Assembly: GCA_902630885.1 (NCBI GenBank)
Contig: CACOWI010000010.1
Span: forward strand, 1 to 45,708
Source of the DNA: an uncultured SAR86 cluster bacterium
GTDB taxonomy: Bacteria; Pseudomonadota; Gammaproteobacteria; Magnimaribacterales; D2472
Direction: 5' to 3'
Length of the DNA: 45,708 nucleotides
Each line of letters starts with the position of its first letter. Position 1 is the stretch's first letter. The notes beneath the pieces were generated by a model. It was given only the letters and a program-made list of their open reading frames with translations, ran no database searches and was not told the origin of the DNA. The position numbers and the translations under genes were made by a program. Below are positions 16,878 to 28,218 of this stretch, in pieces.

Positions 16878-19697
16878 ATGGATAGTATTTTTATAAAAGG
16901 TGCGAGAACACATAATCTAAAGAATATTAATCTCGAAATACCTAGAAATAAAATCATAGTTATCACAGGACTTTCTGGTTCAGGCAAGTCTTCTCTTGCT
17001 TTTGATACCTTGTATGCTGAAGGTCAAAGGCGGTATGTTGAATCACTTTCAACCTATGCAAGAAGATTTTTGTCTATGATGGAAAAACCTGATGTTGATC
17101 AAATTGAAGGTCTTTCACCAGCGATATCTATTGAGCAAAAAGCTACATCACATAACCCAAGGTCAACGGTAGGAACAGTAACAGAAGTTTATGACTACTT
17201 AAGGCTTTTATATTCTAGGATTGGGTCTCCAGTATGCCCAGATCATAATGAAGAATTAAAGGCAAAAACTGTTTCAGAGATTTGTGACGAAATTTTAAAA
17301 CTTAAAGATAATACCAAAATCATGATTATGGCCCCTGTTATTAGGGGTAAAAAAGGCGAACATTTAGGTATTTATGAAGAGCTTAGGAAAAGTGGATATG
17401 TGAGAGTAAAGGTAAATGGAATTGTTTATCCAATTGAGGAGTTTCCAAGTTTAGAAAAAAATAAGAAACATGACATATCTGCAGTTATTGATAGATTGGT
17501 GATAAAAAAGGATGATGAGATAAGATCAAGAATTTCTGAATCAGTTGAAACATCATTGCTCCTATCGGATGGTTTAGTTGAGATTGAAGATATCGACTCA
17601 AAAAATATTGACTTATTTTCCTCAAATTTTTCATGCTCTCAATGTGGTTATGCAATTCCGGAGTTGGAGCCAAGAATGTTTTCTTTTAATAATCCTTATG
17701 GAGCGTGTTCAAGGTGTGATGGTCTGGGCGTCATTCAGTTCTTTAACGAGAAAAGATTGATACAAGATGAAGAGGTTTCAATTGCTAATGGAGCTATAAA
17801 AGGATGGACAAGACGAAATAGATTTTATTATTATCAGCTCAGATGTTTAAGTAATCATTTTGAATTTTCATTAACCTCAAAGTGGAAAGATTATCCTCAA
17901 AAAGTTAAGGATATTATTTTATGGGGAACAAAAGAAAAGATTGATTTCTCACATAGGTTCAGAAGCGGAAGTAGAATTATAAGAAAGCATAGATTTGAAG
18001 GAGTTATTCCGTCAACTGAGAGAAGATTCAAAGAGACTGATTCAGAATATATTCGAAACGAGCTTGCAAAATTGATGTCTGAGAGCGAGTGTGATGAATG
18101 TCAAGGCTCTCGATTAAATACTCATTCAAGAAATGTCTTTGTTAATAATACTCAAATCCATAAAATTACGAGCATGAGAATAAATGATTCCCTAGATTTT
18201 ATTAAAAACATGAATTTGAAAGGATCTAAGAAAAAAATTGCTGAAAAAATTCTTAAAGAAATTAGAGATAGGTTAACGTTTCTAGAAGATGTTGGTTTAA
18301 GTTATTTAACTTTGGATAGGAGTGCGGAAACACTATCCGGGGGAGAAGCTCAAAGGATAAGACTAGCAAGTCAAATTGGTTCAGGTTTAGTTGGAGTGAC
18401 TTATGTTTTAGATGAACCTTCAATTGGTCTTCATCAAAGAGATAATGCAAAGCTTATCAAAACCTTGAATAATCTGAAAAATCTTGGAAATACTGTGATC
18501 GTCGTTGAACATGACGAAGAGGCTATTAGGTCTGCAGATCATATAATCGATATTGGTCCTGGCGCAGGAAAACATGGTGGAGAAATTTGTGCGCAAGGCG
18601 ATTTAAACTCAATTTTAAAAAACAAGGATTCAATTACTGCAAAATATCTTTCGGGCAAGAAAAAAATTGATATTCCTGTTAAAAGAACAAAAATTAAAAA
18701 AGAAACAATCAAAATTGTGAATGCCTGCGAAAATAATCTCAAAGAAGTTTCAGTTGATATTCCAGTTGGACTATTTACATGTGTAACAGGGGTGTCTGGG
18801 TCAGGAAAATCATCATTAATTAATCAAACATTAATGCCTATAAGCTCATTCGTTTTAAATAAATCTAAATTAACTAAAGAAATAAATTGTGAAAAAATTG
18901 AGGGTTTAGATCACTTAGATAAAGTAATAAATATCGATCAATCTCCAATTGGAAGAACTCCAAGATCTAATCCAGCAACGTATACCGGGCTTTTTTCACA
19001 TATAAGAGATCTTTTGTCACAAACAGTTGAAGCAAGATCTCGAGGCTATAAGCCAGGAAGATTTAGCTTTAATGTGAAAGGTGGAAGATGTGAAGCTTGT
19101 CAAGGAGATGGAATGATTAAAGTAGAGATGCATTTCCTTGCAGATGTTTACGTAAAATGTGATGTATGTGAAGGTAACAGATATAATGAACAAACCTTAG
19201 AAATAAAATATAAAGATAAAAATATAAGTGACATTCTTAATATGACTGTCGAAGATGCTTTGGAATTTTTTGAAGCACATCCATCAATAAAGAAAAAATT
19301 GATAACTTTAAATGACGTTGGTCTAGGATACATAACGCTTGGTCAATCAGCCTTAACTTTATCAGGAGGTGAAGCACAAAGAATCAAATTAGCAAAAGAA
19401 CTATCTAAAAGAAGTACTGGAAAAACCTTATTTATTCTCGATGAGCCGACAACAGGATTGCATTTTGCCGACATAGAGTTGCTTTTAGGGGTTCTAGAAA
19501 GACTTAAAAATCAAGGAAATACTGTAGTGGTTATTGAACATAATCTTGATGTCATCAAAACTGCTGACTGGATAATTGATCTTGGTCCAGAAGGAGGTTC
19601 TGATGGAGGTGAAATTGTTGCAGAAGGAACACCAGAAAATGTTGCAAAAATCAAAAAATCTTTTACCGGGAATTTTCTTAAAGATATTTTAAGTTAA
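16878..19697 (+). CDS. uvrA: Excinuclease ABC subunit A (UvrA)
   Basis: UvrA is the damage-recognition ATPase of nucleotide excision repair and loads UvrB. The sequence has two ABC modules: Walker [10 protein letters not shown] (31-39), first signature [19 protein letters not shown], second Walker [10 protein letters not shown] and second signature [16 protein letters not shown], plus zinc modules CSQCGYA...CSRC and CEACQGDG...CDVC. Its 939 residues match the 940 of E. coli. The gene stands alone on the plus strand, divergent from ssb, and its stop shares the palindrome TTAA with the stop of rplQ. Confidence 0.98.
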   Translation: MDSIFIKGARTHNLKNINLEIPRNKIIVITGLSGSGKSSLAFDTLYAEGQRRYVESLSTYARRFLSMMEKPDVDQIEGLSPAISIEQKATSHNPRSTVGTVTEVYDYLRLLYSRIGSPVCPDHNEELKAKTVSEICDEILKLKDNTKIMIMAPVIRGKKGEHLGIYEELRKSGYVRVKVNGIVYPIEEFPSLEKNKKHDISAVIDRLVIKKDDEIRSRISESVETSLLLSDGLVEIEDIDSKNIDLFSSNFSCSQCGYAIPELEPRMFSFNNPYGACSRCDGLGVIQFFNEKRLIQDEEVSIANGAIKGWTRRNRFYYYQLRCLSNHFEFSLTSKWKDYPQKVKDIILWGTKEKIDFSHRFRSGSRIIRKHRFEGVIPSTERRFKETDSEYIRNELAKLMSESECDECQGSRLNTHSRNVFVNNTQIHKITSMRINDSLDFIKNMNLKGSKKKIAEKILKEIRDRLTFLEDVGLSYLTLDRSAETLSGGEAQRIRLASQIGSGLVGVTYVLDEPSIGLHQRDNAKLIKTLNNLKNLGNTVIVVEHDEEAIRSADHIIDIGPGAGKHGGEICAQGDLNSILKNKDSITAKYLSGKKKIDIPVKRTKIKKETIKIVNACENNLKEVSVDIPVGLFTCVTGVSGSGKSSLINQTLMPISSFVLNKSKLTKEINCEKIEGLDHLDKVINIDQSPIGRTPRSNPATYTGLFSHIRDLLSQTVEARSRGYKPGRFSFNVKGGRCEACQGDGMIKVEMHFLADVYVKCDVCEGNRYNEQTLEIKYKDKNISDILNMTVEDALEFFEAHPSIKKKLITLNDVGLGYITLGQSALTLSGGEAQRIKLAKELSKRSTGKTLFILDEPTTGLHFADIELLLGVLERLKNQGNTVVVIEHNLDVIKTADWIIDLGPEGGSDGGEIVAEGTPENVAKIKKSFTGNFLKDILS

Positions 19698-20107
19698 GCT
19701 GCAGTCTCTTCTTCTTTTAACTCTGGCTCTATTGACTCTTGATCATCAAGTTTTCTATCGACAAGCTCTATAAAGGCCATATCAGCTTTGTCTCCTGCTC
19801 TAAATCCAGCTTTAATTATTCGTGTATAGCCGCCTTTTCGATCTTTAGCATTTACTGAAACTTCAGTGAAAAGCTTTGCAACAGCAGAATCAGATCTAAG
19901 CTTACTAAATACATGCCTTCTATTAGCAACAGTATCATCTTTGCCAATAGTAATTAAAGGCTCGATAAACCTTCTTAATTCTTTTGCTTTTGGAAGAGTA
20001 GTCTTAATGATATCTCTCTCAATTAAAGAAATAGCCAAGTTTTTAAATAAAGCTTTTCTGTGAGCTGAATTTCTGTTAAGTTTTCTTCCAGATTTTTTGT
20101 GTCTCAT
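19694..20107 (-). CDS. rplQ: 50S ribosomal protein L17
   Basis: L17 sits near the exit tunnel of the large subunit. [20 protein letters not shown] is the family start, and the [18 protein letters not shown] region is conserved. At 137 residues it is about 10 longer than E. coli, owing to an acidic tail ending KEEETAA. It is the last gene of the alpha operon (rpsM-rpsK-rpsD-rpoA-rplQ), 3 bases after rpoA. No hairpin terminator follows; its last codons overlap uvrA. Confidence 0.98.
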   Translation of the reverse strand: MRHKKSGRKLNRNSAHRKALFKNLAISLIERDIIKTTLPKAKELRRFIEPLITIGKDDTVANRRHVFSKLRSDSAVAKLFTEVSVNAKDRKGGYTRIIKAGFRAGDKADMAFIELVDRKLDDQESIEPELKEEETAA

Positions 20108-20110
20108 TTT

Positions 20111-21076
20111 TTATCCTACTGGAGGCCAGTTTTCAACATTCATACCAAGTGACAAATCTTTAGAAGCTAAAACATCTTTTATTTCATTTAAAGATTTTTT
20201 CCCTAAATTTGGAGTTTTTAATAAATCAAACTCAGATCTATGAATTAGATCGCCTATAAGAAAGATACTTTCTGCTTTAAGACAGTTTGTTGATCTTACA
20301 GTAAGCTCCAATTCTTCAATTGATCTTAATAAAATTGGATCAAAGTCATTTTGATCTTTCTTAGCCTCTTGTTCGGCTATTGCATCTAGATCAACAAATG
20401 CACCAAGTTGCTGTTGAAGTATTGTTGCAGAATGCTCAATTGCCATTTTTGGATCTAATGTGCCGTCTGTTTCAAGTTCAATGACCAATTTATCCAAGTC
20501 AGTTCTTTTACCAGATCTCGCATTATCAACGGTGTAAGAAACTCTTCTTACAGGACTATATGACGCATCTACTTTAAGAGCTCCAACAACTCTATCTTCG
20601 TCTTCCCTTAAATCAGCAGGTTCATACCCTCTTCCATTTCTTACAGTTAAAGTCATTTTTAGATTTACTTTATCCACTATGGTAGCAATGTGAAAATCTT
20701 GATTGACTAACTCTACATTTCCAGGAACATCGAAAGATGAAGCTAAAACATCACATGGTCCTTTAACATCCAATGTTACTTCAGCCGAATCTCCTTCAAT
20801 AAGATTTATAGGCATATCTTTAATGTTTAAAAGAATATCTATTACGTCCTCTCTTACTCCTTCTATAGTGCTATATTCATGAGATATTCCCTCAATTGCG
20901 ACGTCTGTCACTGCAGCACCCGGCATCGAAGAAAGTAATATTCTTCTCAAAGCATTTCCTAGTGTATGTCCAAAACCTCTTTCCAATGGCTCAAGTGTTA
21001 CCTTTGATAATGTAGGTGAGACATCATCAACCTGAATTTCGGTTGGTACTAATAGATCTATTACTGATGTTTGCAT
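20111..21076 (-). CDS. rpoA: RNA polymerase subunit alpha
   Basis: Alpha dimerises to nucleate RNA polymerase assembly and its C-terminal domain binds UP elements and activators. The start is set at [13 protein letters not shown] (21076), which matches family N-termini and has a GGCGGAGAAAA ribosome-binding site; a longer in-frame ATG at 21121 would overlap rpsD and lacks homology. The N-terminal domain has [20 protein letters not shown]; the C-terminal domain keeps [12 protein letters not shown], with the DNA-contacting Arg and Asn, and ends NWPP. It has 321 residues against 329 in E. coli, and lies 22 bases after rpsD. Confidence 0.97.
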   Translation of the reverse strand: MQTSVIDLLVPTEIQVDDVSPTLSKVTLEPLERGFGHTLGNALRRILLSSMPGAAVTDVAIEGISHEYSTIEGVREDVIDILLNIKDMPINLIEGDSAEVTLDVKGPCDVLASSFDVPGNVELVNQDFHIATIVDKVNLKMTLTVRNGRGYEPADLREDEDRVVGALKVDASYSPVRRVSYTVDNARSGKRTDLDKLVIELETDGTLDPKMAIEHSATILQQQLGAFVDLDAIAEQEAKKDQNDFDPILLRSIEELELTVRSTNCLKAESIFLIGDLIHRSEFDLLKTPNLGKKSLNEIKDVLASKDLSLGMNVENWPPVG

Positions 21077-21098
21077 AATTTTCTCCGCCTTTATACTT

Positions 21099-21719
21099 TT
21101 ATTTTGAGTAAAGCTCAACAATAAGATTTTCGTTAATTTCTGTACTTAAATCTGTTCTATCAGGAACAGATTTAAAAACACCCTTAAAATTCTTTTCATC
21201 TACCTCTATCCAGTCACATTCTTCTCTCGTAGCAGCAATCTTAAGGGCTGCTGCAATTCTTAAATGCCCTCTTTTTGATTCTCTTACTTCGATTTCATCT
21301 CCAACTTGAACCTGATAAGAGGGTATATTCACAACCTTGCCATTAACCATGAATGCTTTATGAGATACCATCTGACGTGCTTCAGCTCTTGTTGATCCAA
21401 AACCCATTCTATAAACAACGTTATCTAATCTTTTTTCTAAAAGTGATAAGAGATTTTCTCCAGTATTTCCTTTTGATGAAGCAGCTTTTTTATAGTAATT
21501 TCTGAATTGTTTTTCTAAAATTCCATACATTCTTCTCACCTTCTGTTTTTCTCTTAGTTGAAGTCCGTAATCAGATAATCTTCCTCTCCTAGCACCATGA
21601 ACTCCAGGAAGTGTATCCATATTGCACTTTGACTCAATTGCTCTGACCCCACTTTTTAGAAATAGGTCAGTGCCTTCTCTTCGTGAAAGTCTTAATGATG
21701 GTCCTCTATATCTTGCCAT
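21099..21719 (-). CDS. rpsD: 30S ribosomal protein S4
   Basis: S4 is a primary 16S rRNA binder that nucleates 30S assembly and, in E. coli, represses the alpha operon. [21 protein letters not shown] and the S4 RNA-binding domain (about 96-160, [20 protein letters not shown]) are visible; its 206 residues equal E. coli. The N-terminus lacks the zinc cysteines of some bacteria. It follows rpsK by 11 bases. I did not find the alpha-operon pseudoknot target, so autoregulation is unproven here. Confidence 0.98.
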   Translation of the reverse strand: MARYRGPSLRLSRREGTDLFLKSGVRAIESKCNMDTLPGVHGARRGRLSDYGLQLREKQKVRRMYGILEKQFRNYYKKAASSKGNTGENLLSLLEKRLDNVVYRMGFGSTRAEARQMVSHKAFMVNGKVVNIPSYQVQVGDEIEVRESKRGHLRIAAALKIAATREECDWIEVDEKNFKGVFKSVPDRTDLSTEINENLIVELYSK

Positions 21720-21730
21720 TTATATCTCCG

Positions 21731-22108
21731 TTAAACTCTTCTTTTTTTAGATGGTCTGCATCCATTATGAGGAAGAGGTGTTACATCGGTTATGCTTTTA
21801 ATTTTCAAACCGCATGCATTAAGTGATCTTATGGCGGATTCTCTTCCACCGCCTGGACCTTTTACTTTTACATCCAAATTTATCATTCCAAACTCTTTAG
21901 CAGCATTGCCAGCTTTATCGGCAGCAATCTGTGCTGCAAATGGGGTACTCTTTCTAGAGCCCTTAAAACCCGATCCTCCTGATGTTGCCCAACAAATTGT
22001 ATTACCTTGTTTATCAGTAATAGTTACAATAGTGTTATTAAATGAAGAGTGAATATGAGCCACTCCATCAGTAACAACTTTCTTATTCTTTTTTCCTTTT
22101 GCTGCCAT
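21731..22108 (-). CDS. rpsK: 30S ribosomal protein S11
   Basis: S11 lies on the 30S platform near the E site. [19 protein letters not shown] and [19 protein letters not shown] with the terminal [13 protein letters not shown] identify it. Length is 125 against 129 in E. coli; it has the usual basic N-terminus. It sits 2 bases after rpsM and 11 before rpsD within the alpha operon. Confidence 0.98.
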   Translation of the reverse strand: MAAKGKKNKKVVTDGVAHIHSSFNNTIVTITDKQGNTICWATSGGSGFKGSRKSTPFAAQIAADKAGNAAKEFGMINLDVKVKGPGGGRESAIRSLNACGLKIKSITDVTPLPHNGCRPSKKRRV

Positions 22109-22110
22109 AT

Positions 22111-22467
22111 TTATCCTCTCATTGGCTTCTTAGGCCCTTTTCTAGTTCTTGCATTATTTTTTGTATTCTGTCCTCTGGTAGGAAGTTTTCTTCTGTGTCT
22201 GATACCTCTGTAGCTTGCTAAATCCTGTAATCTCTTAATGTTTGTGCTTATGTTTCTTCGGAGATCTCCCTCAACAACATAATTTCCAATTGCATTTCTT
22301 ATATTTTCAATTTCTTCCTCAGTTAGATCTGAAATCTTTCTTGTGTAATCAATCTTTAGATCAACACAAATATTTTGAGCTGTTTTTCTTCCAATACCAA
22401 AAATATGAGTCAGAGAAATCTCAACATGTTTATTTTCTGGTACGTTGACTCCTGCAATCCTTGCCAT
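22111..22467 (-). CDS. rpsM: 30S ribosomal protein S13
   Basis: S13 forms the head of the small subunit and contacts P-site tRNA and L5. [19 protein letters not shown], the helix-hairpin-helix region [14 protein letters not shown], and the basic tail [20 protein letters not shown] are all present. Its 118 residues equal E. coli. It begins 2 bases after rpmJ, so the spc and alpha operons are joined without a gap. Confidence 0.98.
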   Translation of the reverse strand: MARIAGVNVPENKHVEISLTHIFGIGRKTAQNICVDLKIDYTRKISDLTEEEIENIRNAIGNYVVEGDLRRNISTNIKRLQDLASYRGIRHRRKLPTRGQNTKNNARTRKGPKKPMRG

Positions 22468-22469
22468 AA

Positions 22470-22586
22470 TTATCCTTGCCTCTGTTTATGCTTTTGATCT
22501 GTCTTACAAATTACATATAAGACACCATTTCTTCTTACTATTTTGCAATTTCGACATATTTTTTTAACTGATGCTTTAACTTTCAT
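22470..22586 (-). CDS. rpmJ: 50S ribosomal protein L36 (zinc-binding form)
   Basis: This 38-residue gene reads [20 protein letters not shown] at the start and ends [11 protein letters not shown]. It keeps the zinc ribbon Cys11, Cys14, Cys27 and His33, so it is the C+ type that loses function under zinc starvation in some bacteria. L36 stabilises 23S rRNA near the GTPase-associated region. It sits 1 base after the secY stop and 2 bases before rpsM, the usual secY-rpmJ-rpsM order. Confidence 0.97.
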   Translation of the reverse strand: MKVKASVKKICRNCKIVRRNGVLYVICKTDQKHKQRQG

Positions 22587-22587
22587 A

Positions 22588-23886
22588 CTACCTTCTATAA
22601 TTTTTTAAATTAGCCTTTTTCATTAATGAAGCATATTGGGATGACATCATATGTGATTGAACTTGTGACATAAAATCCATTAATACAACAACAATAATTA
22701 ATACCGAAGTGCCGCCAATTGAAATTGTTGGTGATATACCTGCAAAATTGATTAAAGCTAATGGTAGGAGACATATTAACGTTAGATAAATAGCTCCAAA
22801 AACCGTCAATCTTGCTAAAACAGAATCTATATAACTTGCTGTTTGTTCACCAGGCCTAATTCCAGATATATAAGCACCAGAGCGCTTTAAATTGTCTGAA
22901 ACATCTTTAGTATTAAATGTTAGAGCAAGCCATATAAAACAAAAGCTTATTATTAAACCTGCGAAGACTAAAATATATAAGGGTTGACCTGGATTCAGGG
23001 CTAACGAAAAGCTTTGTAGAAAACCTAATGATTCATATTCACCAAACCATGTTGATAAAGAAGCAGGGAAAAGTAAAAAGGTGCTCGCAAAAATTGCGGG
23101 TATAACACCAGCCATATTTACCTTAAATGGCAAATGACTTGCTTGAGCTTGCATAAGTCTTCTACCTTGTTGTCTTTGAGCATAGTTAACGGTTATTCTT
23201 CTTTGTCCTCTCTCAATAAACACAACTACTGCGATTACTGCCATTGATAGTAAACCAATACCAATCAAAAGAAGAATACTTATATCTCCTTGTCTTGATT
23301 GCTCTAGGGCCTGTCCGATAGCTCCAGGTATTCCAGTCAAAATACTAGTAGCAATTATTATAGAAATCCCATTTCCTATACCTCTCTCAGAAACCTGTTC
23401 TCCTAACCACATTAAAAACATAGTTCCTGCAACAACTGAGAAAACAGCAGAAACAAAGAATGCTGTTCCAGGAACATATGCAAGACCACTTGCTGAAAGA
23501 GTACCTGCAAGCGCAGATGCCTGAATAATAGCCAATACCGCGGTTCCATATCTTGTATATTGAGTAATTTTATTTCTACCTGCCTGTCCATCTTTTTTAA
23601 GTTCTATTAAATATGGAATAGAGTTTGAAAAAAGTTGCATGATAATAGCTGAAGAAATGTAGGGGACAACATTAAGAGCAAATATACTCATTCTCTCTAA
23701 GGCTCCACCTGAGAACAAATTAAACATTTCAATTATTGTTCCTTGGTTTTGTTGAAAAAGTGATGCCAATCTATCTGGATCAATTCCAGGTATGGGAATA
23801 TGAGATCCAATTCTATAAACAAGAATTGCAAAGAAAACAAATCGTAATCTTTTCCAAAGATCGCTCATGTTACCTTGATCAGCCAT
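22588..23886 (-). CDS. secY: Preprotein translocase subunit SecY
   Basis: SecY is the channel of the SecYEG translocon in the inner membrane. Ten transmembrane segments are spread over 432 residues; the first follows [19 protein letters not shown], with the family motifs [36 protein letters not shown] and the cytoplasmic loop [11 protein letters not shown] that contacts SecA and ribosomes. It is close to the 443 of E. coli. The start could be the first Met or Met7. It lies 2 bases after rplO in the spc operon, so translocon and ribosome output are tied together. Confidence 0.98.
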   Translation of the reverse strand: MADQGNMSDLWKRLRFVFFAILVYRIGSHIPIPGIDPDRLASLFQQNQGTIIEMFNLFSGGALERMSIFALNVVPYISSAIIMQLFSNSIPYLIELKKDGQAGRNKITQYTRYGTAVLAIIQASALAGTLSASGLAYVPGTAFFVSAVFSVVAGTMFLMWLGEQVSERGIGNGISIIIATSILTGIPGAIGQALEQSRQGDISILLLIGIGLLSMAVIAVVVFIERGQRRITVNYAQRQQGRRLMQAQASHLPFKVNMAGVIPAIFASTFLLFPASLSTWFGEYESLGFLQSFSLALNPGQPLYILVFAGLIISFCFIWLALTFNTKDVSDNLKRSGAYISGIRPGEQTASYIDSVLARLTVFGAIYLTLICLLPLALINFAGISPTISIGGTSVLIIVVVLMDFMSQVQSHMMSSQYASLMKKANLKNYRR

Positions 23887-23888
23887 TA

Positions 23889-24395
23889 TTAACCTTTTTC
23901 CTCATTATTTACTTTGTCTTTAGTATCTATGTTGCTTTCTTTTTCTTTATGAACTACTTTACCGCCAGCATTCTCAATAGCTTGTTTTGCTCCTTTGGTG
24001 AGAGAAATTCCTTCCACAGTAATTTTTGAATCAACTTCTGTATTGCCAAATATTTTTACTTTCTTTACAGACTTGGTGATTAATTTCTTTTCTTTCAAAG
24101 TCTCTAAATTAACTACTTTCATTCCATTCAAATTTTTAATATTAACTTCTTGAAAATTGTTGTTAACTCGTGAAGAAAAGCCAAACTTCGGAAGTCTCAT
24201 TTGAAGTGGCATTTGTCCGCCTTCAAATCCTTGTCTGATATTGCCACCAGATCTTGATTTTTGTCCTTTGTGACCTCTTCCAGAAGTTTTACCAGTGCCA
24301 GAGCCAATACCTCTTCCAACTCTTTTTCTATTTTTAGAAGTGCCTTCACTAGAAAGTGAATTCAATGTCATTGAAATTTTTGTCTCTTTGGTCAT
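23889..24395 (-). CDS. rplO: 50S ribosomal protein L15
   Basis: L15 is a late-assembly large-subunit protein. Conserved SKNRKRVGRGIGSGTGKTSG, HKGQKSRSGG and GFEGGQMPLQMRLPKFGF are present. Family homology begins at MTLNSLS (24371), while the frame opens 8 codons earlier at 24395, one base after the rpmD stop; the ribosome-binding sites do not settle which is used. The C-terminus runs about 18 residues past the usual GGK end with a charged tail ending DKVNNEEKG. E. coli L15 has 144 residues, this frame 168. Confidence 0.95.
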   Translation of the reverse strand: MTKETKISMTLNSLSSEGTSKNRKRVGRGIGSGTGKTSGRGHKGQKSRSGGNIRQGFEGGQMPLQMRLPKFGFSSRVNNNFQEVNIKNLNGMKVVNLETLKEKKLITKSVKKVKIFGNTEVDSKITVEGISLTKGAKQAIENAGGKVVHKEKESNIDTKDKVNNEEKG

Positions 24396-24396
24396 T

Positions 24397-24585
24397 TTAA
24401 TTTTCCGTTATCTCCAACATATCTGAAATTTTATTGATCATACCTCTGTTACTAGGAGTATCTAAAACTGTTACAGTTTGATTAAGTTTCTTAAATCCTA
24501 AACCTTTAATACATAATTTGTGGTTCTTCATTCTTCCAATACCACTTTTCACTAATTTAATATTTATAGTCTTATCTTTACTCAT
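24397..24585 (-). CDS. rpmD: 50S ribosomal protein L30
   Basis: L30 is a small ferredoxin-fold protein of the large subunit. [20 protein letters not shown] and the [20 protein letters not shown] stretch match the family; length is 62 against 59. It overlaps the end of rpsE by 4 bases and is 1 base upstream of the rplO frame. The order rpsE-rpmD-rplO is that of the spc operon. Confidence 0.95.
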   Translation of the reverse strand: MSKDKTINIKLVKSGIGRMKNHKLCIKGLGFKKLNQTVTVLDTPSNRGMINKISDMLEITEN

Positions 24586-25091
24586 GATATTTCTTCAACT
24601 TTTTTTCCTCTTCGAGCTGCTACAGTCTCAGGAGATTCCATTGAACTTAAAGCATTAATTGTTGCTCTAACAACATTAACTGGGTTTGTAGATCCATAAC
24701 ATTTAGCCAATACATTTTGAACACCTGCTAATTCCAGAACAGCTCGCATAGCTCCGCCTGCAATAATACCAGTACCTTCAGACGCAGGTTGCATATAAAC
24801 ATTTGCAGAGCCATGTTTTGCTTTAACTGGATACCATAATGTTGTGTTATTTAATTCAACCTCAACCATGCTTCTTCTAGCATTTTCCATTGCCTTTTGA
24901 ATTGCAATTGGAACCTCTTTGGCCTTACCTCTACCAAAACCAACTCGTCCGTTACCGTCACCGACTACAGTTAAAGCGGTAAATCCAAAAATTCTTCCAC
25001 CTTTTACCACCTTAGCAACTCTATTTACTTGAACTAACTTTTCTTCAAGAGTATCTACTTGCTGAGTATTCATTGCATTTTCTTGATTCAT
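24582..25091 (-). CDS. rpsE: 30S ribosomal protein S5
   Basis: S5 contributes to decoding fidelity at the mRNA entry side. The double-stranded RNA-binding domain ([38 protein letters not shown]) and the C-terminal part with [18 protein letters not shown] are conserved. Length is 169 against 167 in E. coli. It starts 3 bases after rplR and overlaps rpmD by 4. No resistance-type change is obvious in the loop VKGGR. Confidence 0.98.
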   Translation of the reverse strand: MNQENAMNTQQVDTLEEKLVQVNRVAKVVKGGRIFGFTALTVVGDGNGRVGFGRGKAKEVPIAIQKAMENARRSMVEVELNNTTLWYPVKAKHGSANVYMQPASEGTGIIAGGAMRAVLELAGVQNVLAKCYGSTNPVNVVRATINALSSMESPETVAARRGKKVEEIS

Positions 25092-25094
25092 TTA

Positions 25095-25442
25095 CTAAAA
25101 CTCCAATCCTGCTTCTCTTGCAGAGTCTGCTAATGCTTTGATACGACCATGATATTTATACCCCGATCTATCAAAAACAACCTTTTTAATTCCATTCTCA
25201 ATCGCTCTTTCTGCTACTTTTTTACCAACAGCAACTGCTGCATCAAGATTATTAGATTTTGCACCTATATCTTTCTCAATAGTTGAAGCTGACGCAATAA
25301 CTTTAGATCCAAGATTATCAAACACTTGAGCATAAAAATGTTTTGAAGATCTATATACAGTCAACCTAGGAGACTCTTGAACCTTGATATTAGCTCTAGT
25401 TTTCTTTGCTCTTCTTAATCGTGATGTATTTTTAATACTCAT
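25095..25442 (-). CDS. rplR: 50S ribosomal protein L18
   Basis: L18 binds 5S rRNA and with L5 and L25 joins it to the large subunit. [20 protein letters not shown] and the C-terminal [26 protein letters not shown] (given in part: [17 protein letters not shown]) mark the family. Length is 115 against 117. The start codon overlaps the stop of rplF by one base. Confidence 0.97.
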   Translation of the reverse strand: MSIKNTSRLRRAKKTRANIKVQESPRLTVYRSSKHFYAQVFDNLGSKVIASASTIEKDIGAKSNNLDAAVAVGKKVAERAIENGIKKVVFDRSGYKYHGRIKALADSAREAGLEF

Positions 25443-25993
25443 TACGCAGCTCCTGCACCTGCAGCTTTCTTAGCCTCTTTTCTCTTAACTTGCTCATCTG
25501 CATATCTAACACCCTTTCCTTTGTATGGCTCTGGAGGTCTAAATGCCCTTATTTCAGCAGCAGCTTGCCCTAAAATTTGTTTATTGTGGCTTTTTAAAAC
25601 TACCTCTGTTTGAGAAGGAGTCTCAACATCCACTTCTTCAGGTAGTTGATATTTTATTGGGTGAGAAAAGCCTAATGTTAATTCTAATAATTTTCCTGAG
25701 GCCTTTGCTCTATAACCAACACCTTTTAGTTCTAGCTTCTTTTCAAATCCCTCTGAGACACCGATTATCATATTATTTACAAGAGATCTAGTTGTTCCAG
25801 CTAGTGCTACTGATTGTTGGTTAGCTTCATCGTATTTAACATTTACTTCATTCTCCTGTAACTCTAATGACACAGTTGCAGGCAAACTAAACTCAAGCTC
25901 GCCTTTATTACCCTTTACCTTAACAATATTTTCATTGATGCTGAATTCAACATTTTCAGGAATATTAATTGGACTTTTTGCTACTCTAGACAT
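25442..25993 (-). CDS. rplF: 50S ribosomal protein L6
   Basis: L6 has two similar domains and lies near the factor-binding site. [38 protein letters not shown] and the rRNA-binding [19 protein letters not shown] are present. Length is 183 against 177, the excess being an Ala/Gly tail ending KKAAGAGAA. It overlaps rpsH and rplR by one base at each end. Confidence 0.98.
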   Translation of the reverse strand: MSRVAKSPINIPENVEFSINENIVKVKGNKGELEFSLPATVSLELQENEVNVKYDEANQQSVALAGTTRSLVNNMIIGVSEGFEKKLELKGVGYRAKASGKLLELTLGFSHPIKYQLPEEVDVETPSQTEVVLKSHNKQILGQAAAEIRAFRPPEPYKGKGVRYADEQVKRKEAKKAAGAGAA

Positions 25994-26388
25994 TAAAAAA
26001 CCTCACACAAAATTTCACCGCCAACATTTTTAGCCTTAGCGTCCCTATCGGTCATTAAGCCTTGATTTGTTGACAATATGAATGAACCCAATCCACCTTT
26101 TACTGAGTCGAGGTCTGAGGCACTTGAATATTTTCTTAGACTTGGCTTGCTCACTCTTTTGAGTTCTTTGATCACAGGCGATGCATTAAAATATTTAAGT
26201 CCCACCTCTATGACAGGTTTGCTATTTTCTTCAGATTTACTGCAAGATTTTAAGTAGCCCTCATCAACTAAGACATTTACTAAATCAAATTTTAGTTTTG
26301 AATAGGGAATGTATACTTGGTCTTTGCCACGCATAAGACCATTTCTAATTCTCGTTAAACAATCTGATATTGGATCTTGAAAACTCAT
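25993..26388 (-). CDS. rpsH: 30S ribosomal protein S8
   Basis: S8 binds the central domain of 16S rRNA and represses the spc operon in E. coli. FQDPISDCLTRIRNGLMRGK opens the protein and ILSTNQGLMTDRDAKAKNVGGEILC is the conserved C-terminal block (quoted core: MTDRDAKAKNVGGEILC). Length is 131 against 130. It follows rpsN by 4 bases. I saw no clear copy of the S8 target at the rplX-rplE junction. Confidence 0.98.
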   Translation of the reverse strand: MSFQDPISDCLTRIRNGLMRGKDQVYIPYSKLKFDLVNVLVDEGYLKSCSKSEENSKPVIEVGLKYFNASPVIKELKRVSKPSLRKYSSASDLDSVKGGLGSFILSTNQGLMTDRDAKAKNVGGEILCEVF

Positions 26389-26392
26389 AATA

Positions 26393-26698
26393 TTACCAAC
26401 TTGATTTTACTAATCCAGGTATATCACCTCTCATAGCAGCTTCTCTTAATTTAATTCGACTTAGACCAAACTTTCTATACACAGCATGAGGCCTGCCTGT
26501 AACTTGACATCTTCTTACAACTCTTGAAGGACTTGCATTCCTTGGAAGCTTCTGAAATTTAATTCTTGCTTCATATCTTTCCTCGCTTGTTAAGGATTGA
26601 TCATTCATCGTTTTCTTCAAAAAAGCTCTCTTTTCAGCAAATCTTTCAACCGTTTTAATTCTTTTGACTTCTCTTGCTATCATTGATTTTTTTGCCAT
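26393..26698 (-). CDS. rpsN: 30S ribosomal protein S14 (zinc-free form)
   Basis: S14 is a 30S head protein. It is the long form of 101 residues, as in E. coli, with [20 protein letters not shown] and [19 protein letters not shown]; the CxxC zinc pairs of the short form are absent (a single Cys). It lies 9 bases after rplE and 4 before rpsH. Confidence 0.97.
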   Translation of the reverse strand: MAKKSMIAREVKRIKTVERFAEKRAFLKKTMNDQSLTSEERYEARIKFQKLPRNASPSRVVRRCQVTGRPHAVYRKFGLSRIKLREAAMRGDIPGLVKSSW

Positions 26699-26707
26699 AT
26701 TTATTAC

Positions 26708-27247
26708 CTATTGTTTAAAAGGAAAATCAAGAGCTTTTAATAGTGCCTTAGCATGCTCAGTTGATTTTGCAGAAGTATTGATACAAACATCCATACCTCT
26801 TATGTTATCTATATTGTCATAATTTATTTCTGGGAAAATAATTTGCTCTTTTATACCGAAACTATAATTTCCTTGCTGGTCAAAAGACTTTGGATTCAAG
26901 CCTCTAAAATCCCTTTCCCTTGGTATCGCTATGTTAATCAACCTTTCAACAAAGTCATACATTTTATTACCTCTTAAAGTTACTTTGCATCCAAGAGGCC
27001 AACCTTCCCTAATTTTAAAACTTGCTACAGATTGTCTCGCTTTAGTTACAACTGGTTTTTGTCCTGCAATTACAGTGAGGTTTTCTAAAGCAGATTCAAG
27101 ATGTTTTTTATCATTCGCTGCTTCTCCAACTCCCATGTTGATTACAACTTTCGTGAGCTTTGGTACGGCCATGATGTTATCAAGTCCAAGCTCATCTTTT
27201 AGAGCTGGTCTCAAATCTTTGTTATATCTTTCCTTTAAGTTAGCCAT
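26708..27247 (-). CDS. rplE: 50S ribosomal protein L5
   Basis: L5 binds 5S rRNA and contacts S13 across the subunit bridge. [39 protein letters not shown] and [19 protein letters not shown] are diagnostic. Its 179 residues equal E. coli. The ATG shares one base with the rplX stop, which implies coupled translation. Confidence 0.98.
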   Translation of the reverse strand: MANLKERYNKDLRPALKDELGLDNIMAVPKLTKVVINMGVGEAANDKKHLESALENLTVIAGQKPVVTKARQSVASFKIREGWPLGCKVTLRGNKMYDFVERLINIAIPRERDFRGLNPKSFDQQGNYSFGIKEQIIFPEINYDNIDNIRGMDVCINTSAKSTEHAKALLKALDFPFKQ

Positions 27248-27582
27248 TATTTAATCTCAGCTCCGTCTGACTTAAAAAGTCTTATTTTCTTGCCATCTTT
27301 ATTGGTAGAGTATGAAATTTTGTCCTTTGCTTTAGTCTTTGGATTCCATATTGCTAAATTTGATAAAGATATTGCAGCTTCTTGTTCAACTACACCGCCA
27401 GTAACGCCCATTTCAGGATTTGGTTTTGTATGCTTCTTAACCATGTTTATACCAGTTACTATTGCTTTATTTTTGGTTCTGACAATTTCTCTGAGCGTCC
27501 CTTTCTTACCTATGTCTTTACCAGCAATTACAATCACTTCATCTCCTGATCTTAATTTTGTTGGAATTAAATTCTTACTCAT
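27247..27582 (-). CDS. rplX: 50S ribosomal protein L24
   Basis: L24 initiates large-subunit assembly. The start is placed at [16 protein letters not shown] (27582): it is 1 base after the rplN stop with TGAGG upstream, whereas an in-frame ATG at 27603 would lie inside rplN. The KOW motif [19 protein letters not shown] and the block [20 protein letters not shown] are typical. Length is 111 against 104. Confidence 0.96.
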   Translation of the reverse strand: MSKNLIPTKLRSGDEVIVIAGKDIGKKGTLREIVRTKNKAIVTGINMVKKHTKPNPEMGVTGGVVEQEAAISLSNLAIWNPKTKAKDKISYSTNKDGKKIRLFKSDGAEIK

Positions 27583-27583
27583 G

Positions 27584-27952
27584 TTACAAAACCTCAGGTG
27601 CAAGCGATAATATCTTCATATGCTTACCATCTCTTAATTCTCTAGTCACAGGTCCAAATACCCTGGTTCCAATAGGAGCCTTCTGAGCATTAATGAGAAC
27701 AGCAGCGTTTTCATCAAATTTTATAAGAGAGCCGTCACGCCTTCTTACACCTTTTTTTGATCTAACAATAAGAGCATCTACGACCTGTCCTTTCTTAACC
27801 TTTCCGGTAGGAATTGCTTCTCGAACAGCTACTTTTATGACGTCTCCGATATTTGCATATCTTCTCTTTGAACCGCCAAGTACTTTAATACACATAACAC
27901 TTCTTGCACCGCTGTTATCTGCAATTTTTAAAAGTGATTGCATTTGAATCAT
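27584..27952 (-). CDS. rplN: 50S ribosomal protein L14
   Basis: L14 lies at the subunit interface and is a contact site for the silencing factor Rsf[21 protein letters not shown] and [20 protein letters not shown] are the conserved ends. Length is 122 against 123. It overlaps rpsQ by one base, then comes rplX after one base. Confidence 0.98.
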   Translation of the reverse strand: MIQMQSLLKIADNSGARSVMCIKVLGGSKRRYANIGDVIKVAVREAIPTGKVKKGQVVDALIVRSKKGVRRRDGSLIKFDENAAVLINAQKAPIGTRVFGPVTRELRDGKHMKILSLAPEVL

Positions 27953-28218
27953 TATTGATCCTCCTCGGCAGTTGAAGAGTCGTCAGATACAAGTACCCAT
28001 GTTTTTGTTTTTGAAATTGGTCTACACTCTTTCACTGAGACAATGTCACCAATTGATGCAGTATTGTTTTCATCGTGAGCATGAACCTTGCTAGCTCTTT
28101 TAACGACTTTTCCGTACAAAGGATGTTTTACTTTTCTTTCAATTTTTACAGTAATAGTTTTATCAGCTTTATCGCTGGTAACCACTCCTGTCAAAATTCT
28201 TGGATTAGTTGTTTTCAT
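27952..28218 (-). CDS. rpsQ: 30S ribosomal protein S17
   Basis: S17 is a primary 16S rRNA binder with an OB fold. [20 protein letters not shown] and [20 protein letters not shown] identify it; an acidic tail ([11 protein letters not shown]) makes it 88 residues against 84. One-base overlaps join it to rpmC and rplN. Confidence 0.97.
   Translation of the reverse strand: MKTTNPRILTGVVTSDKADKTITVKIERKVKHPLYGKVVKRASKVHAHDENNTASIGDIVSVKECRPISKTKTWVLVSDDSSTAEEDQ

Noticed and set aside
21077-21121. Longer rpoA start with 15 extra codons
   Set aside because: The extension has no family match and overlaps rpsD; MQTSV with a GGAG site at 21076 fits RpoA N-termini.
27583-27603. Longer rplX start with 7 extra codons
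   Set aside because: It would lie inside rplN; MSKNLIP at 27582 has TGAGG upstream and fits L24.
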